DNA of 64,000 nt from Pseudomonadota bacterium (GCA_023393635.1 JAEWKT010000051.1:1-64000); one strand, 5' to 3'. Positions 1-9,469 are shown, counted from the first letter of the stretch. Notes: generated by a model from the sequence alone, not told the origin. Program-made: numbers and translations.

Positions 1-158
1 GCGTGCTGGAAATATCCATGAGTATGGCATGGCCGCGCAGGGATTTATTGCAAAACCAGCTTAAAAAAATGGGGTTACCGCCTGCTGAGATTAATAAACA
101 GGATATCTGGAACGATAAAACTCAAAATGAAATCGCCCGAGAAAGATTTCCAGATTAA
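1..158 (+). CDS. C-terminal fragment of an unidentified protein
   Basis: An open frame enters from the left edge (first whole codon at position 3) and ends at TAA 156-158, giving about 51 residues with the motif MAWPRRDLLQNQLKKMGLP near its start. I do not recognise the family. The gene lies 46 bp upstream of a Tle1-like effector gene on the same strand, so it could be an immunity or accessory partner of that effector. This is inference from position only. Confidence 0.5.
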   Translation, partial: VLEISMSMAWPRRDLLQNQLKKMGLPPAEINKQDIWNDKTQNEIARERFPD

Positions 159-204
159 ATGTATCTAATAAGCTAATCAGAGTGTAAAAATAAGAGAGAA
201 AATA

Positions 205-1746
205 ATGACTGAACCGATGATCCAGCGAGAAACCCGTAATGTTGAAGACATGCTGGTTGCCGCCAAGGTATTGGCCAAGGATGGCAAGGCACAGGAATCC
301 ACCTGTAAGAGTTGTCATATACCTGTCTGGCTGAGTTTTTTCTTTGATGGCACAGGCAACCATCGTGATAATGATTTTCCCGTTACTCATAGTAACGTGG
401 CTGCGTTATATGATGCACATAAAGATGACCCTAACAAAGGCTATCGTCGTTTTTATTATGAAGGAATTGGCACAGCCTTTAAATTTGAAAAATATTCAGA
501 AGTTAATCCACTCGCACTACAAGGTACCCGTACAGATAAATATCACCGTTTAAATAGCAGGAACAATATTAATAACGCATCTACTATGCCTGATCCGCGT
601 GATCCACAAAATCGCACCTTTGGTTATACCGATTCGCAATATGGACTAGCAGCAAAGGCCAATCAGGGCACAGCAAGCGGTATTAAACAACGGCTGCAAA
701 AAGCCCTATTTGAGATGGTAGCCTATCTTGAAGAAGTGTATCAACAAAAAGGGATTACCCAGATTAATATCTCAGCCTTTGGCTTTTCCCGTGGCGCAAC
801 GGAAGCACGGATTTTTGTCAACTGGCTTAAATATGCGCCAAACGTCACCACCAAGGCAGGTAAACTAGTTTATCGGGATAAAGTGCCTATTGTGGTTAAA
901 TTTCTGGGAATCTTTGATACGGTAGAGTCCATTGGTGCGGCGGGCAAAAATTTAAACAAAGATATCTATAAAACCAGCATTGGCACACATATCGAACGCT
1001 CAGCCCATCTGGTGGCATCCATTGAATTAAGGCGTGCTTTTCCTCTAACCCCTTCTAACCGAGCGCAACCTGCAACAGTTAAAGAGCAGTATCATTGTCA
1101 GATTGTTTACCCAGGTGCGCATTCCAATATTGGCGGGGGTTATGCCGATATGGAACAGGAGCGCAGTAATGGCCTGTCACGGATTACCTTGCTTAAAATG
1201 CTGGATTTAGCTCGCATTAGTCAGGTGCCTTTATTATCCTTAAAAGAAATGCCAGCACATCCTGAGTGGGATAAACGCCTGAAATATTCATTTGCTGTGC
1301 CAGCACGGCATCAACAGGCGCTGGATAAGTTTCTGGCCTGTGTCGGTTCCTATCAAAATACTTTACCAAGTATTATAGAGGCACATACCCGGCTGTATCA
1401 TCAATGGATTAGTAGTGGGCTTTATCTTGAATTTATTAATAAAAAAACCAAACAACTGAATGAAAAGAGACGCAGTAAGTTAGAACAGGATAATCTGGAT
1501 ACTTTTCAAAAAGCTACTTTGCTGAACCATAATAGTGTCTATCGTTATCAATCAAGACAAACCAATACGACTAAAACAACAGGCTTAACAGCGCAAAAAC
1601 TTCATCCTGATGTCATCTCTTTCTTTGAAAATTATGTCTGTGATTCAATTGCTGGGTTTGTCATGGGAGGTTCAGCAATGATAGTGTCGCCTGATTTAGG
1701 AAATCCAGACTACTTTATCTTCCGTCCTTTATTTAGCCCATCATAA
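205..1746 (+). CDS. DUF2235 / Tle1-like alpha/beta-hydrolase (type VI lipase effector family)
   Basis: The 513-residue protein shows the features of the DUF2235 (T6SS Tle1-like catalytic) family. It has an N-terminal FFFDGTGN motif (about residues 45-52), a GFSRG nucleophile elbow (193-197, Ser195), a conserved FDTVESIG (Asp238) and PGAHSNIGGGY (His306). These make a credible Ser-Asp-His triad for phospholipid hydrolysis. The ATG at 205 follows a purine-rich ribosome site (AGAGAGAA, 193-200). Family members are often type VI secretion effectors, but no secretion genes or VgrG lie in this window, so delivery is unproven. No signal peptide is seen. The last ~100 residues are not recognised. It converges on mfd with a 44-bp gap. 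Confidence 0.8.
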   Translation: MTEPMIQRETRNVEDMLVAAKVLAKDGKAQESTCKSCHIPVWLSFFFDGTGNHRDNDFPVTHSNVAALYDAHKDDPNKGYRRFYYEGIGTAFKFEKYSEVNPLALQGTRTDKYHRLNSRNNINNASTMPDPRDPQNRTFGYTDSQYGLAAKANQGTASGIKQRLQKALFEMVAYLEEVYQQKGITQINISAFGFSRGATEARIFVNWLKYAPNVTTKAGKLVYRDKVPIVVKFLGIFDTVESIGAAGKNLNKDIYKTSIGTHIERSAHLVASIELRRAFPLTPSNRAQPATVKEQYHCQIVYPGAHSNIGGGYADMEQERSNGLSRITLLKMLDLARISQVPLLSLKEMPAHPEWDKRLKYSFAVPARHQQALDKFLACVGSYQNTLPSIIEAHTRLYHQWISSGLYLEFINKKTKQLNEKRRSKLEQDNLDTFQKATLLNHNSVYRYQSRQTNTTKTTGLTAQKLHPDVISFFENYVCDSIAGFVMGGSAMIVSPDLGNPDYFIFRPLFSPS

Positions 1747-1790
1747 AACAAATAGAAAGAAGCGGTACTCAAATATTAAATCTCATAATA

Positions 1791-4700
1791 TCACTTCCGC
1801 TTCTTCTTTCCTGTTTTACCACTACCCTCACTTAATCCTTTGGCGGCCTGCTGTTGCTGCGCTGCGTCATCCTGACCACTTAACAGTTGCAACAACTGCA
1901 CAATAAATTCAATGCGCTCACCATGCTCTTGCAACTGGGCAGAAATTTTTAGGCGTTGCCCACCTTCCATCCGATACATCGTGGGTTTGCTTTGCATTAA
2001 CTTAATAATCGTCATGGCTTCAACGGGCGTATCAGGTGAAAATTCAAGTAGCCCACCATTCGCATTAATATCCATTTTTTCAATGCCCAAGCTTTCAGCT
2101 TTAATGCGAATCTGATGCACGGCAAATAAGTTTTGCGCAGGTGTGGGCAACGTACCAAAACGGTCAATCATCTCCATACGGATATCATTGAGCTGATCGG
2201 CTTCATTCATATTACTGATGCGCTTGTAAAACAACAAACGCTGATGCACATCACTTAAATATTCATCAGGGATTAACGCTGGCATGTGCAGGTTAATTTC
2301 AGACGTTAAGGATAACGGCTCATCTAAATTAAATGATTTACCATTTTGAATGGCTTTGGTCGCACGTTCTAGCATGTCCATGTACAAGCTATAACCAATT
2401 GCCTGCATATTGCCGCTTTGTTCTTCACCCAATAACTCGCCTGCACCACGAATTTCAAGGTCTTCAGTGGCCAGTAAAAATCCTGCACCCAGATTAGAAG
2501 CACGTTGTATGGCATCTAGGCGTTTTTCAGCATCACCTTTTAAATGCTTAATAGAAGGTACCAACAAATAAGCATAGGCCTGATGATGCGAGCGTCCAAC
2601 ACGGCCACGTAGCTGGTGCAACTGGGCTAGACCCAGCTTGTCAGCGCGTTCAATAATAATGGTATTGGCACTGGGTACGTCAATCCCTGTTTCAATAATG
2701 GTAGAACACACCAACACGTTAAACTGCTTGTGATAAAACTGCTGCATCACTTGCTCTAGCTCACGCTCGCGCATTTGCCCATGTGCTACCGCAACCCGAG
2801 CTTCTGGCAATAGCTGGCGCAAATCATCGGCCGTGCGTTCAATCGAATCCACGTCATTATGCAGAAAATACACCTGACCACCACGTAGCAGTTCACGCAA
2901 AATGGCTTCTTTCACGGTGGGATTATTGTGTTCCATTACAAAAGTTTTGACAGCCAGACGACGTGCGGGCGGTGTCGCAATAATGGATAGGTCACGCATG
3001 CCCGAAAATGCCATATTTAGCGTACGTGGAATCGGCGTGGCCGTTAGGGTCAACATGTCGACATCAGCACGCAAGGCTTTAATTTTTTCTTTATCACGTA
3101 CGCCAAAGCGATGTTCTTCATCCACAATCATTAAGCCTAAATCATGAAAATGAATGCCTTCCTGAATAAGTTTGTGTGTACCAATCACAATGTCTACTTT
3201 GCCTTCTGCCAAATCGGCAATGGCTTTTTTCTGGTCTTTACTGGAGCCAAAACGTGATAACACTTCAATACGTACTGGCCAGTCGGCAAAGCGATCTTTA
3301 AAATTGTCATAATGCTGCTGTGCTAGTAACGTCGTGGGCACCAGTACTGCCACTTGTTTGCCAGCATGCACCGCCACAAATGCTGCACGCATGGCTACCT
3401 CGGTTTTACCAAAGCCTACATCACCACACACCAGCCGATCCATGGGCTTATCCTGGCTCATATCATATAAGGTGGCGGTAATGGCGTTGGCCTGATCCAC
3501 GGTTTCTTCAAATGCAAAGCCATTGGCAAATTGCTGGTAGCTCAGCTCGTCAATGTCAAACGCAAGCCCTGGTTTGGCCTGCCGCCTTGCCTGAATATTA
3601 AGTAGCTCGGCGGCCACGTCATGAATTTTTTCCAAGGCTTTACGCTTGGCTTTATTCCAGGTATCAGTGCCTAACTTGTGCAACGGTGCATTTTCAGGGT
3701 CACCACCACTATAGCGACTAATCAGCTGTAAATTAGCTACGGGCACATAAACTTTAGCATTGGCCGCATAATCAACCTGCAAAAACTCGTGCGTTTGCTC
3801 ATCAATTTCCAGCGTCACCAACCCCCCATAACGCCCAACCCCATGATCAATATGTACAACAGGCGCACCAATTGACAGTTCAGATAAGCTTTTAACTAAA
3901 AACTCTTCAGAGACCTCACTGGTTTTACGGCGGCGACGCTGCACGACACGTTGCTCAAAGAGCTGGTTTTCTACAATTAGGGCAAATTGCTGCTTGGCTT
4001 GCGGGCGATCACTGGCTTCATCTAGCCAAATACCGCGCTCTATGGGTGCAACTGCAATTGCAATGTGATGACTGCTTTGTAAAAAGTTGCTTAAATCCTC
4101 GCACAGTGGCAAATCCTTCCACAGTGGTTTAAATAAATCTCTTAAGCTTTCACGGCGGCCAGCACTTTCAGCCACAATTAAAATGCGGCCCTTAAAGTTA
4201 TCGGCAAAAGTTTTAAGTGCTACTAATGGATTGCTGGCTCTATGGTCTATAGGCAACTTAGGTGGCACATGCGCAGAGACGTTAAAGACACCAGCACGCT
4301 CACTAATTGGGTCTTGCGACAGCACCAGTCGACCAAAGCTTTTTAAGCGGCCAAACAGTTCATTAACGGTTAAAAATAGCTCATTTGGCGGCAAAATAGG
4401 CTGTGCAATATTGTGCCTTCTGTCTTCATAACGCTGAGTGACTTCCTGCCAGAAACTATTTAAGCACTCTTCAACCGCCACATCAGTCGCAATTAAGGTG
4501 TTTTTTGGCAAGTAATCAAATAAGGTACCACCCTCAATAAATTCATCACGCGCAAAAAATAACGGCTGGTAATATTCAAGCCCAGGTGCGGCAATACCAT
4601 TTAAGACATCCTGATATAGCGGCATTTTTTTAGGCGTGGTTTGAGGAAAAATTTCTGCAAAGCGTGCCCGAAACTCACCACGGCCTTCAATCAGTGGAAA

Positions 4701-5372
4701 TTCCCGTGCTGGCAATAAGGTAAACTGGTCAATTTGCTCGGTGGTGCGCTGGGTTTCCACGTCAAAATGGCGCAAGGTTTCAATTTCATCATCAAATAAA
4801 TCAATACGAATTGGCGCTTGCTGACCAGTTGGAAAAATATCCATCAAGCTGCCACGCACTGCAAACTCACCTGGCTCAAACACGGTATCTACACTGCGAT
4901 ACCCTGCCCGTGCCAAACGTTGGCGTTCATTTTCAACATCAAATTTTTGCCCTTTTTGAATATCAAAATGCTGACCTAACAACCAGGTTGGCGGTGCAAT
5001 ACGTTGACTTAATGTACTGGCGGCAATCAGCACAACACCACTTTTGGGCATATTGGCCAGTAAAGCCAGCCGCTCAGACACAATTTCCTGATGCGGTGAT
5101 AAACGATCATACGGCAGGGTTTCCCAGTCTGGGAATAAATGCGGTTTCACGCCAAAAAAATGTAATTCTTCTTCAATCTGCGATACTTGAATTGTATTTT
5201 TGGCCACCATCACAATAAGCTGTTTACTGGCTTGCTGCACCAGTTCGGCCAGCAATAAAGAAGATAGCGCACCTGCCAGGTTACCAATCCAGCGTCGTTC
5301 TCCTGCTGGAACTTGACTCAAATTGCTTTTTTCTAAATGCTGATCAATGGAGGGTAAAAGCAGTGCAGTCAT
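1791..5372 (-). CDS. mfd: Transcription-repair coupling factor Mfd
   Basis: The 1193-residue protein is a little longer than E. coli Mfd (about 1150). Mfd removes RNA polymerase stalled at DNA lesions and recruits UvrA. The order is as expected: an N-terminal UvrB-like part, an RNA-polymerase-interaction domain (VHIDHGVGRYGGL), a translocase with Walker A GDVGFGKTEVA and DEEH box DEEHRFG, SATP-type motif TATPIPRT, helicase motif VI QLRGRVGRSHHQAYAYLL, and a C-terminal TRCF domain. An in-frame ATG lies 63 bp upstream (5435), but the ATG at 5372 (MTALLLPS) fits the family start better. The tail is Lys-rich (GKTGKKKRK). Confidence 0.97.
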   Translation of the reverse strand: MTALLLPSIDQHLEKSNLSQVPAGERRWIGNLAGALSSLLLAELVQQASKQLIVMVAKNTIQVSQIEEELHFFGVKPHLFPDWETLPYDRLSPHQEIVSERLALLANMPKSGVVLIAASTLSQRIAPPTWLLGQHFDIQKGQKFDVENERQRLARAGYRSVDTVFEPGEFAVRGSLMDIFPTGQQAPIRIDLFDDEIETLRHFDVETQRTTEQIDQFTLLPAREFPLIEGRGEFRARFAEIFPQTTPKKMPLYQDVLNGIAAPGLEYYQPLFFARDEFIEGGTLFDYLPKNTLIATDVAVEECLNSFWQEVTQRYEDRRHNIAQPILPPNELFLTVNELFGRLKSFGRLVLSQDPISERAGVFNVSAHVPPKLPIDHRASNPLVALKTFADNFKGRILIVAESAGRRESLRDLFKPLWKDLPLCEDLSNFLQSSHHIAIAVAPIERGIWLDEASDRPQAKQQFALIVENQLFEQRVVQRRRRKTSEVSEEFLVKSLSELSIGAPVVHIDHGVGRYGGLVTLEIDEQTHEFLQVDYAANAKVYVPVANLQLISRYSGGDPENAPLHKLGTDTWNKAKRKALEKIHDVAAELLNIQARRQAKPGLAFDIDELSYQQFANGFAFEETVDQANAITATLYDMSQDKPMDRLVCGDVGFGKTEVAMRAAFVAVHAGKQVAVLVPTTLLAQQHYDNFKDRFADWPVRIEVLSRFGSSKDQKKAIADLAEGKVDIVIGTHKLIQEGIHFHDLGLMIVDEEHRFGVRDKEKIKALRADVDMLTLTATPIPRTLNMAFSGMRDLSIIATPPARRLAVKTFVMEHNNPTVKEAILRELLRGGQVYFLHNDVDSIERTADDLRQLLPEARVAVAHGQMRERELEQVMQQFYHKQFNVLVCSTIIETGIDVPSANTIIIERADKLGLAQLHQLRGRVGRSHHQAYAYLLVPSIKHLKGDAEKRLDAIQRASNLGAGFLLATEDLEIRGAGELLGEEQSGNMQAIGYSLYMDMLERATKAIQNGKSFNLDEPLSLTSEINLHMPALIPDEYLSDVHQRLLFYKRISNMNEADQLNDIRMEMIDRFGTLPTPAQNLFAVHQIRIKAESLGIEKMDINANGGLLEFSPDTPVEAMTIIKLMQSKPTMYRMEGGQRLKISAQLQEHGERIEFIVQLLQLLSGQDDAAQQQQAAKGLSEGSGKTGKKKRK

Positions 5373-5493
5373 AGTCAAAGATGATTTTTTTAAATGTATA
5401 GAATAGATTAATGGTAACAGTGTTTGGCATTTCAAGCACGTGAGTTATGTAGAACCTGCTGACAATTAAAATGAGGCTTTAAACAATAAAATA

Positions 5494-5542
5494 GGAGTTG
5501 CTCAGCGCTATAGCATGGTACTTTTATAGCCCAGACAACTCC
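5494..5542 (-). terminator. Long hairpin downstream of the DUF4124 gene
   Basis: GGAGTTG (5494-5500) pairs with CAACTCC (5536-5542), and an inner GCTATA/TATAGC pair extends the stem. On the minus strand it is followed by TATTTTATTG. It sits 21 bp after the stop of the DUF4124 gene and fits an intrinsic terminator. Confidence 0.6.
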
Positions 5543-5563
5543 CCCCATTAACAAACAATCAAA

Positions 5564-6094
5564 CTACTTATTTTGTAAACTATTCATGTATTTACGCATG
5601 GTTGATGACATTTCTTCAGGCGTCATGCTACTGACTGGTTTGTCCTTGCTAATCAGATCCTGCCCAGTCCGTTGCTTATAAGCCGCATTAAAATCATCCA
5701 GTGTGGCGGTATTACCACCCGCTAAACTCACTCGTAAACTGGGGTCTTTATCAATGCCATGAATTGCTTGCTTCTTCAGGTTGCGCAATTTTTCAATATG
5801 ATCCGTGCTATGTTGATCACCCATGTTTTGGCCACTTGATGCTTGACTACTTGCACTCATTGGCTCAGCCAGTGGTGCAGATGCGTTTTGGCTGTCTGAC
5901 TTGGGTTTTTGGCTGGCAATAGAAATTGTCTTGGCTTTACTTTTACTATTGGGTGGCGGTGGGGTAGCTGAATAATGCGTTGCACCGCTGGCGTCAACCC
6001 ACTTGTAAAATTCATCTGCCCAAGCTCCTGAACTGTATACTGATAGCACTGCTAACATAAGACAAGAATTTGAAGCCATTTTCCATGTTTTCAT
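5564..6094 (-). CDS. DUF4124-domain exported protein
   Basis: This 176-residue protein has an N-terminal signal peptide ending near SSGAWA. After it comes DEFYKWVDASGATHYSATPP, the typical DUF4124 motif (about residues 27-46). A Ser/Gln/Ala-rich linker and a C-terminal helical part (LRNLKKQAIHGIDKD) follow. The function of DUF4124 proteins is unknown; they are envelope proteins of gammaproteobacteria. An upstream in-frame ATG (6118) exists, but the ATG at 6094 has a strong ribosome site (GGGGGA, six bases upstream), so I chose it. It appears to be a single-gene unit bounded by hairpins on both sides. Confidence 0.75.
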   Translation of the reverse strand: MKTWKMASNSCLMLAVLSVYSSGAWADEFYKWVDASGATHYSATPPPPNSKSKAKTISIASQKPKSDSQNASAPLAEPMSASSQASSGQNMGDQHSTDHIEKLRNLKKQAIHGIDKDPSLRVSLAGGNTATLDDFNAAYKQRTGQDLISKDKPVSSMTPEEMSSTMRKYMNSLQNK

Positions 6095-6153
6095 TTTTCC
6101 CCCTAAATTATATTTCAATTTATTACAGATAATTTTAGCATCAAATTAATTGT

Positions 6154-6187
6154 AAAAAGGATATCCAATTTGATAGATATTCCTTTT
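6154..6187. terminator. Hairpin with T-tracts
   Basis: AAAAAGGATATC (6154-6165) pairs, with one bulge, with GATATTCCTTTTT (6175-6187). T-tracts flank it on both strands. It lies between the nitroreductase stop and the DUF4124 start and could end transcripts from the nitroreductase gene. Confidence 0.5.
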
Positions 6188-6217
6188 TTATACACTGGTA
6201 CTAGGAACAGCCATTGA

Positions 6218-6246
6218 ATTACCCAGCACTTAAAAAGCTGGGTAAT
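6218..6246. terminator. Perfect 10-bp hairpin after the nitroreductase gene
   Basis: ATTACCCAGC (6218-6227) pairs perfectly with GCTGGGTAAT (6237-6246) across a nine-base loop. There is no clear T-run, so it may act together with the hairpin at 6154-6187 or protect the transcript end. Confidence 0.4.
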
Positions 6247-6334
6247 ATTTGACTATTGACACCTTAGGTTGTTGACATAAGCCATCAGTGATTCATGGCC
6301 GATAACTTGTAAACAAATTACCCTATAAGCAGAC

Positions 6335-7138
6335 TTAAACCTCCTGAATAAACAAATCACGGTCAAAGCGCAATTGTGGCCAAAACACACCATCCTCAGC
6401 GCGCTCACCTGCACCAATCACCATAATTGGGAATTCTTCATCCTTTAGATTGAGCAATTTGCGCACGCGAGGTTCATCAAAACCTTCCATCATGCAGCTA
6501 TCAAAGCCATGCGCACGCAACGCTAACACCAGATTCTCACAGGCCAGCGCGGTACTTTTAGCCGCCCACAATCGTGCATCTGCATGAGTAAAGGCACTCA
6601 CTGGCAAAGGCTGAAATTGCCCAACAATACTAAATGCGACCTTTTTGGCTGCGCCCAAGGTATTTAAAAATCCAGTTTTATAGTTATAGGCAATCAGGCT
6701 GTAATACTGTTTTACAGGCTTTGGCGTTTTGGGCATCGGCCAGTACTTTAAATTATTTTTAGCCATTTCATCCAGGCGGTCAGTACGTGCCACACAGACA
6801 ATTAAATCGGCAGCAGTTTTGGCCGCCAGTTGACTCAGGCAGGCTTTCACCAGCTTGGCTTTTTTCTCAGGGCTGCGTACCACATAAAACGTCCAGGGCT
6901 GCAAGTTAGATGAATTTGGCGCCAACAAGGCCATATCCAGACAGTCATCTAATACTGCTTTAGGAATTTGCTTGTCAGTAAACTTACGTACCGAACGGCG
7001 ACTTTCAATAACTTTTCTAAAGTTTTCAACATCAATATGAGTTGGTGCGGGTTCATAGTAGCGTTCTTTGCCATCTACCTGAATGGTTGAAGTGGCTTCT
7101 TGCTTGATAGACTGGGGATTTGCCGTATTTGATGACAT
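6335..7138 (-). CDS. Nitroreductase-family flavoprotein
   Basis: The 267-residue protein carries nitroreductase signatures: ESRRSVRKFTDKQIPKAVL (about residues 46-64, FMN phosphate contact), then LAPNSSNLQPWTFYVV (about 75-90), and the late segment LKDEEFPIMVIGAGERAEDG. These enzymes are FMN-dependent NAD(P)H oxidoreductases that reduce nitro compounds, quinones or related substrates. The substrate cannot be told from sequence. The first ~40 residues precede the domain and hold no signal peptide. It is a single-gene unit with terminator-like hairpins downstream. Confidence 0.85.
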   Translation of the reverse strand: MSSNTANPQSIKQEATSTIQVDGKERYYEPAPTHIDVENFRKVIESRRSVRKFTDKQIPKAVLDDCLDMALLAPNSSNLQPWTFYVVRSPEKKAKLVKACLSQLAAKTAADLIVCVARTDRLDEMAKNNLKYWPMPKTPKPVKQYYSLIAYNYKTGFLNTLGAAKKVAFSIVGQFQPLPVSAFTHADARLWAAKSTALACENLVLALRAHGFDSCMMEGFDEPRVRKLLNLKDEEFPIMVIGAGERAEDGVFWPQLRFDRDLFIQEV

Positions 7139-7243
7139 ATGTATTTCACAATTAATATTAATGCCTTAAACCTATAGCAGCTTTTTTAAACCGTCAAGTT
7201 TAGTATGATATCAATTTATTAACATTCTTATAAATATCAACAA

Positions 7244-7278
7244 AAAAGCCCTTAAGCAATAGGCATTAAGGGCTTTTA
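7244..7278 (-). terminator. Intrinsic terminator of the SDR-rraA-GST operon
   Basis: AAAAGCCCTTAA (7244-7255) pairs perfectly with TTAAGGGCTTTT (7266-7277), giving a 12-bp stem with flanking A/T tracts, 24 bp after the stop codon at 7302. Confidence 0.8.
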
Positions 7279-7301
7279 TTCAATGGTTCAACTCAATTGA
7301 T

Positions 7302-8075
7302 TTAAGCGTAAGTCTTGTTTAAATAATCCAGAATATCTTTAGATTCATACATGCTCACGCCAGTGTTTGGATCGACTAAATAAGGTACTTGCACCTGACC
7401 ATTTTTGGCCAATAATAAATCACGCTTACCGCCTGCAATTGGCTCATATTTACCAGGTTTTAAACGTAATGCGGCTGGGCCCATATCCTGCCAGCGCTCT
7501 TTACCCACATTATGCAATCTGTATGGTATTTCCAATTCACACAAACGCTCACGCACAAGACGCGTATAAGGGCTAGTCTCAAAGCTCCATAGTTCTAGCA
7601 ATTGATCTGGTGCGGCTTTTTGAGCATTGTCTGGGTTGGCTTTAAGGCCTTTTAGTGCAGCAACAATAGTCACCAATAAGCCCTGCACAGGTAACTTGGG
7701 CAGATTTTGCCATTTTTTTGGGGTTTTGCCTGTATTGCCATAAGTCTTAAATAAATAATCAATAATGGCTTGTGACTCTAGTAATTTTACCCCTGTATTT
7801 TCATCGACTAAAAATGGAAACTGAGTTTTGCCTGCCAGTGCTTTTACCTCAGGACGAAACCGCGTCCCGTTTTTAGGGCAGGGATAAATTTCCACATCCA
7901 GATTAAGCGTAGTAAGCACTTCGCGCACGCGGCGACAAAATGGTGAGGCTTCAAAATCATACAAGCGGATTGGTTTGGCTGGTTGTTTTGGCGTTGGAGT
8001 CCCCATCATACCGCGGCCACCTTCTACCAGTGTGGCTGCCACAGAGCGAAGTACATTGAATTGATGCATAATCAT
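7302..8075 (-). CDS. Tandem GST-N (thioredoxin-fold) domain protein
   Basis: This 257-residue protein has two consecutive glutathione S-transferase N-terminal folds and no GST C-terminal helical domain. The first (about residues 36-115) starts RLYDFEASPFCRRVRE and ends LLESQAIIDYLFKTYG. The second (about 165-256) starts LELWSFETSPYTRLVRE and ends MYESKDILDYLNKTYA. The first keeps a Cys at the active-site position; the second has Thr there. Both keep the VPYLVD/FPFLVD cis-Pro loop and the E-S glutathione contact. The biochemical role is unknown. It lies 10 bp downstream of rraA and is probably the last gene of a three-gene operon. Confidence 0.75.
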   Translation of the reverse strand: MIMHQFNVLRSVAATLVEGGRGMMGTPTPKQPAKPIRLYDFEASPFCRRVREVLTTLNLDVEIYPCPKNGTRFRPEVKALAGKTQFPFLVDENTGVKLLESQAIIDYLFKTYGNTGKTPKKWQNLPKLPVQGLLVTIVAALKGLKANPDNAQKAAPDQLLELWSFETSPYTRLVRERLCELEIPYRLHNVGKERWQDMGPAALRLKPGKYEPIAGGKRDLLLAKNGQVQVPYLVDPNTGVSMYESKDILDYLNKTYA

Positions 8076-8085
8076 AAACGCTCAC

Positions 8086-8592
8086 TTATTTTTTAATTAA
8101 TGGTTGATTAGAAACCAAAATACCATTGTTGTCAGCATAAACAAAATCACCTTGCTGAATAACAACGCCGCCAAAACTCAAGCTCACACCTGTTTCGCCC
8201 ACGCCTTGACGATTACTTTTTTGTGGAATGGCTGCCAAAGCCTGTACACCCAAGTCAAGCTGTGCCAAAGCATCTACATCGCGCACACAGCCATAAATAA
8301 TAACGCCAGCCCAATTATTGTTTACCGCGCTGTCGCCAATTAAATCACCCATTAATGCACAGCGCATTGACGCGCCACCATCCACCACCAGCACCTTACC
8401 CTGCCCATCGGCGGCCAATAGCTCCTTTACCCGTGAATTGTCTTCAAAGCACTTAACGGTGACAACTTCGCCACCAAAAGCCTTACGCCCGCCAAAATTT
8501 TTAAATGACTTGCCATCAATAGAGGGGCTCATGACTTGCGTGTCTGGGTTGTCGTCTAATAAATCACAAGTTACAAATGCCACATCACTCAT
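8086..8592 (-). CDS. rraA: RraA-family regulator of RNase E activity
   Basis: The 168-residue protein matches the RraA length (about 160) and motifs: TCDLLDDNPDTQVMSP at the N-terminus, FGGEVVTVKCFEDNSRV, the GKVLVVDGGASMRCALMGD signature (about 67-85) and GVIIYGCVRDVDAL. RraA binds RNase E and its helicase partners to slow mRNA decay. Related proteins are class II aldolases (HMG/CHA type), which is the main alternative reading. The start overlaps the stop of the upstream SDR gene by four bases (ATGA, 8589-8592), so the two are translationally coupled. Confidence 0.88.
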   Translation of the reverse strand: MSDVAFVTCDLLDDNPDTQVMSPSIDGKSFKNFGGRKAFGGEVVTVKCFEDNSRVKELLAADGQGKVLVVDGGASMRCALMGDLIGDSAVNNNWAGVIIYGCVRDVDALAQLDLGVQALAAIPQKSNRQGVGETGVSLSFGGVVIQQGDFVYADNNGILVSNQPLIKK

Positions 8593-9335
8593 GCAGGGTT
8601 CTCCAGGGTTAAGGTTAATAGCTGAGTATTAGAATAAATTATTTTATCTAAATTAGCAGTTGGTATAGGTGTTTGATTAGCAACAATACACATCGCTTGC
8701 GCCACACGTTTAGCTTCAATAGGTCGATATGCCCATGTATCAGGCACCAAATGCTGTGTCATTTTAAACACTTGCTGACCGAGGCCCTCTAGCATGCGTT
8801 GCTCTTTATGTTCACCAATAAGTAAAGACGGCTGAAATATCGAGAGTCGCATAAAACCTAACTTTTCAACCGCCTGCTCTAACTGCCCTTTGATTTTATT
8901 ATAAAATATGAATGACGTTGAATCTGCACCTGTGGCACTGAGTAATAAAAAGTGTTGTACGCCAAGTTGTTTGCAAATTCGGGCAAAATTTAAATTATAA
9001 GTAAAGTCGACTTGTTTAAAGGCTTGCCTGCTACCTGCTTGCTTAAGTGTAGTTCCTAGCGTACTAAAAGCATCTGCACCCCTTAAATTGAGCCCAGTTA
9101 ATGACTGTGAGAGTTGCGCAAAATCGGGCACAACAATGGTCTTAAGCACCTCATGATTAGCAGTATTTTGGCTAGGGGCATTTGGAGCAGACTTCGGTTC
9201 ATGCCGAACGATTTGATAAATGGTCTGATACTGCCCCGATGCGACCAGTTGCTTGACCAAATCAGCACCAACCAACCCTGTAGCACCAATGACAATAGCG
9301 CTTTTTTCTTGTTGCCTGGGCTTAGAATCCGACAT
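8589..9335 (-). CDS. Atypical SDR, NAD(P)-binding oxidoreductase (HTATIP2/YbjT-like)
   Basis: The 248-residue protein has an N-terminal Rossmann motif AIVIGATGLVGADLVKQL (about residues 13-30). The middle holds DAFSTLGTTLKQAGS, then HFLLLSATGADSTSFIFYNKIKG, where a YxxxK-like pair (F-Y-N-K-I-K-G) sits, and SIFQPSLLIGEHKEQR. This is the layout of TIP30/HTATIP2-like atypical short-chain dehydrogenases. The substrate is unknown. It is the first gene of an operon with rraA (4-base overlap) and the tandem GST-N gene. Confidence 0.8.
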   Translation of the reverse strand: MSDSKPRQQEKSAIVIGATGLVGADLVKQLVASGQYQTIYQIVRHEPKSAPNAPSQNTANHEVLKTIVVPDFAQLSQSLTGLNLRGADAFSTLGTTLKQAGSRQAFKQVDFTYNLNFARICKQLGVQHFLLLSATGADSTSFIFYNKIKGQLEQAVEKLGFMRLSIFQPSLLIGEHKEQRMLEGLGQQVFKMTQHLVPDTWAYRPIEAKRVAQAMCIVANQTPIPTANLDKIIYSNTQLLTLTLENPA

Positions 9336-9469
9336 AAAAACCTTGAACCTAAATGATTATTTTTTTGATCATACTAAAGCATATGCAGTCCTTAAAGGCG
9401 TATTTGATAAAATAATGTTCATATATATGTACTCCATGCCGATAAAGCAGTTTGTTGGGTCAATCAGAC

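Noticed and set aside
1912..5218. Plus-strand open frames inside mfd
   Set aside because: They lie opposite a clear long coding sequence, show no family motifs and have no ribosome sites.
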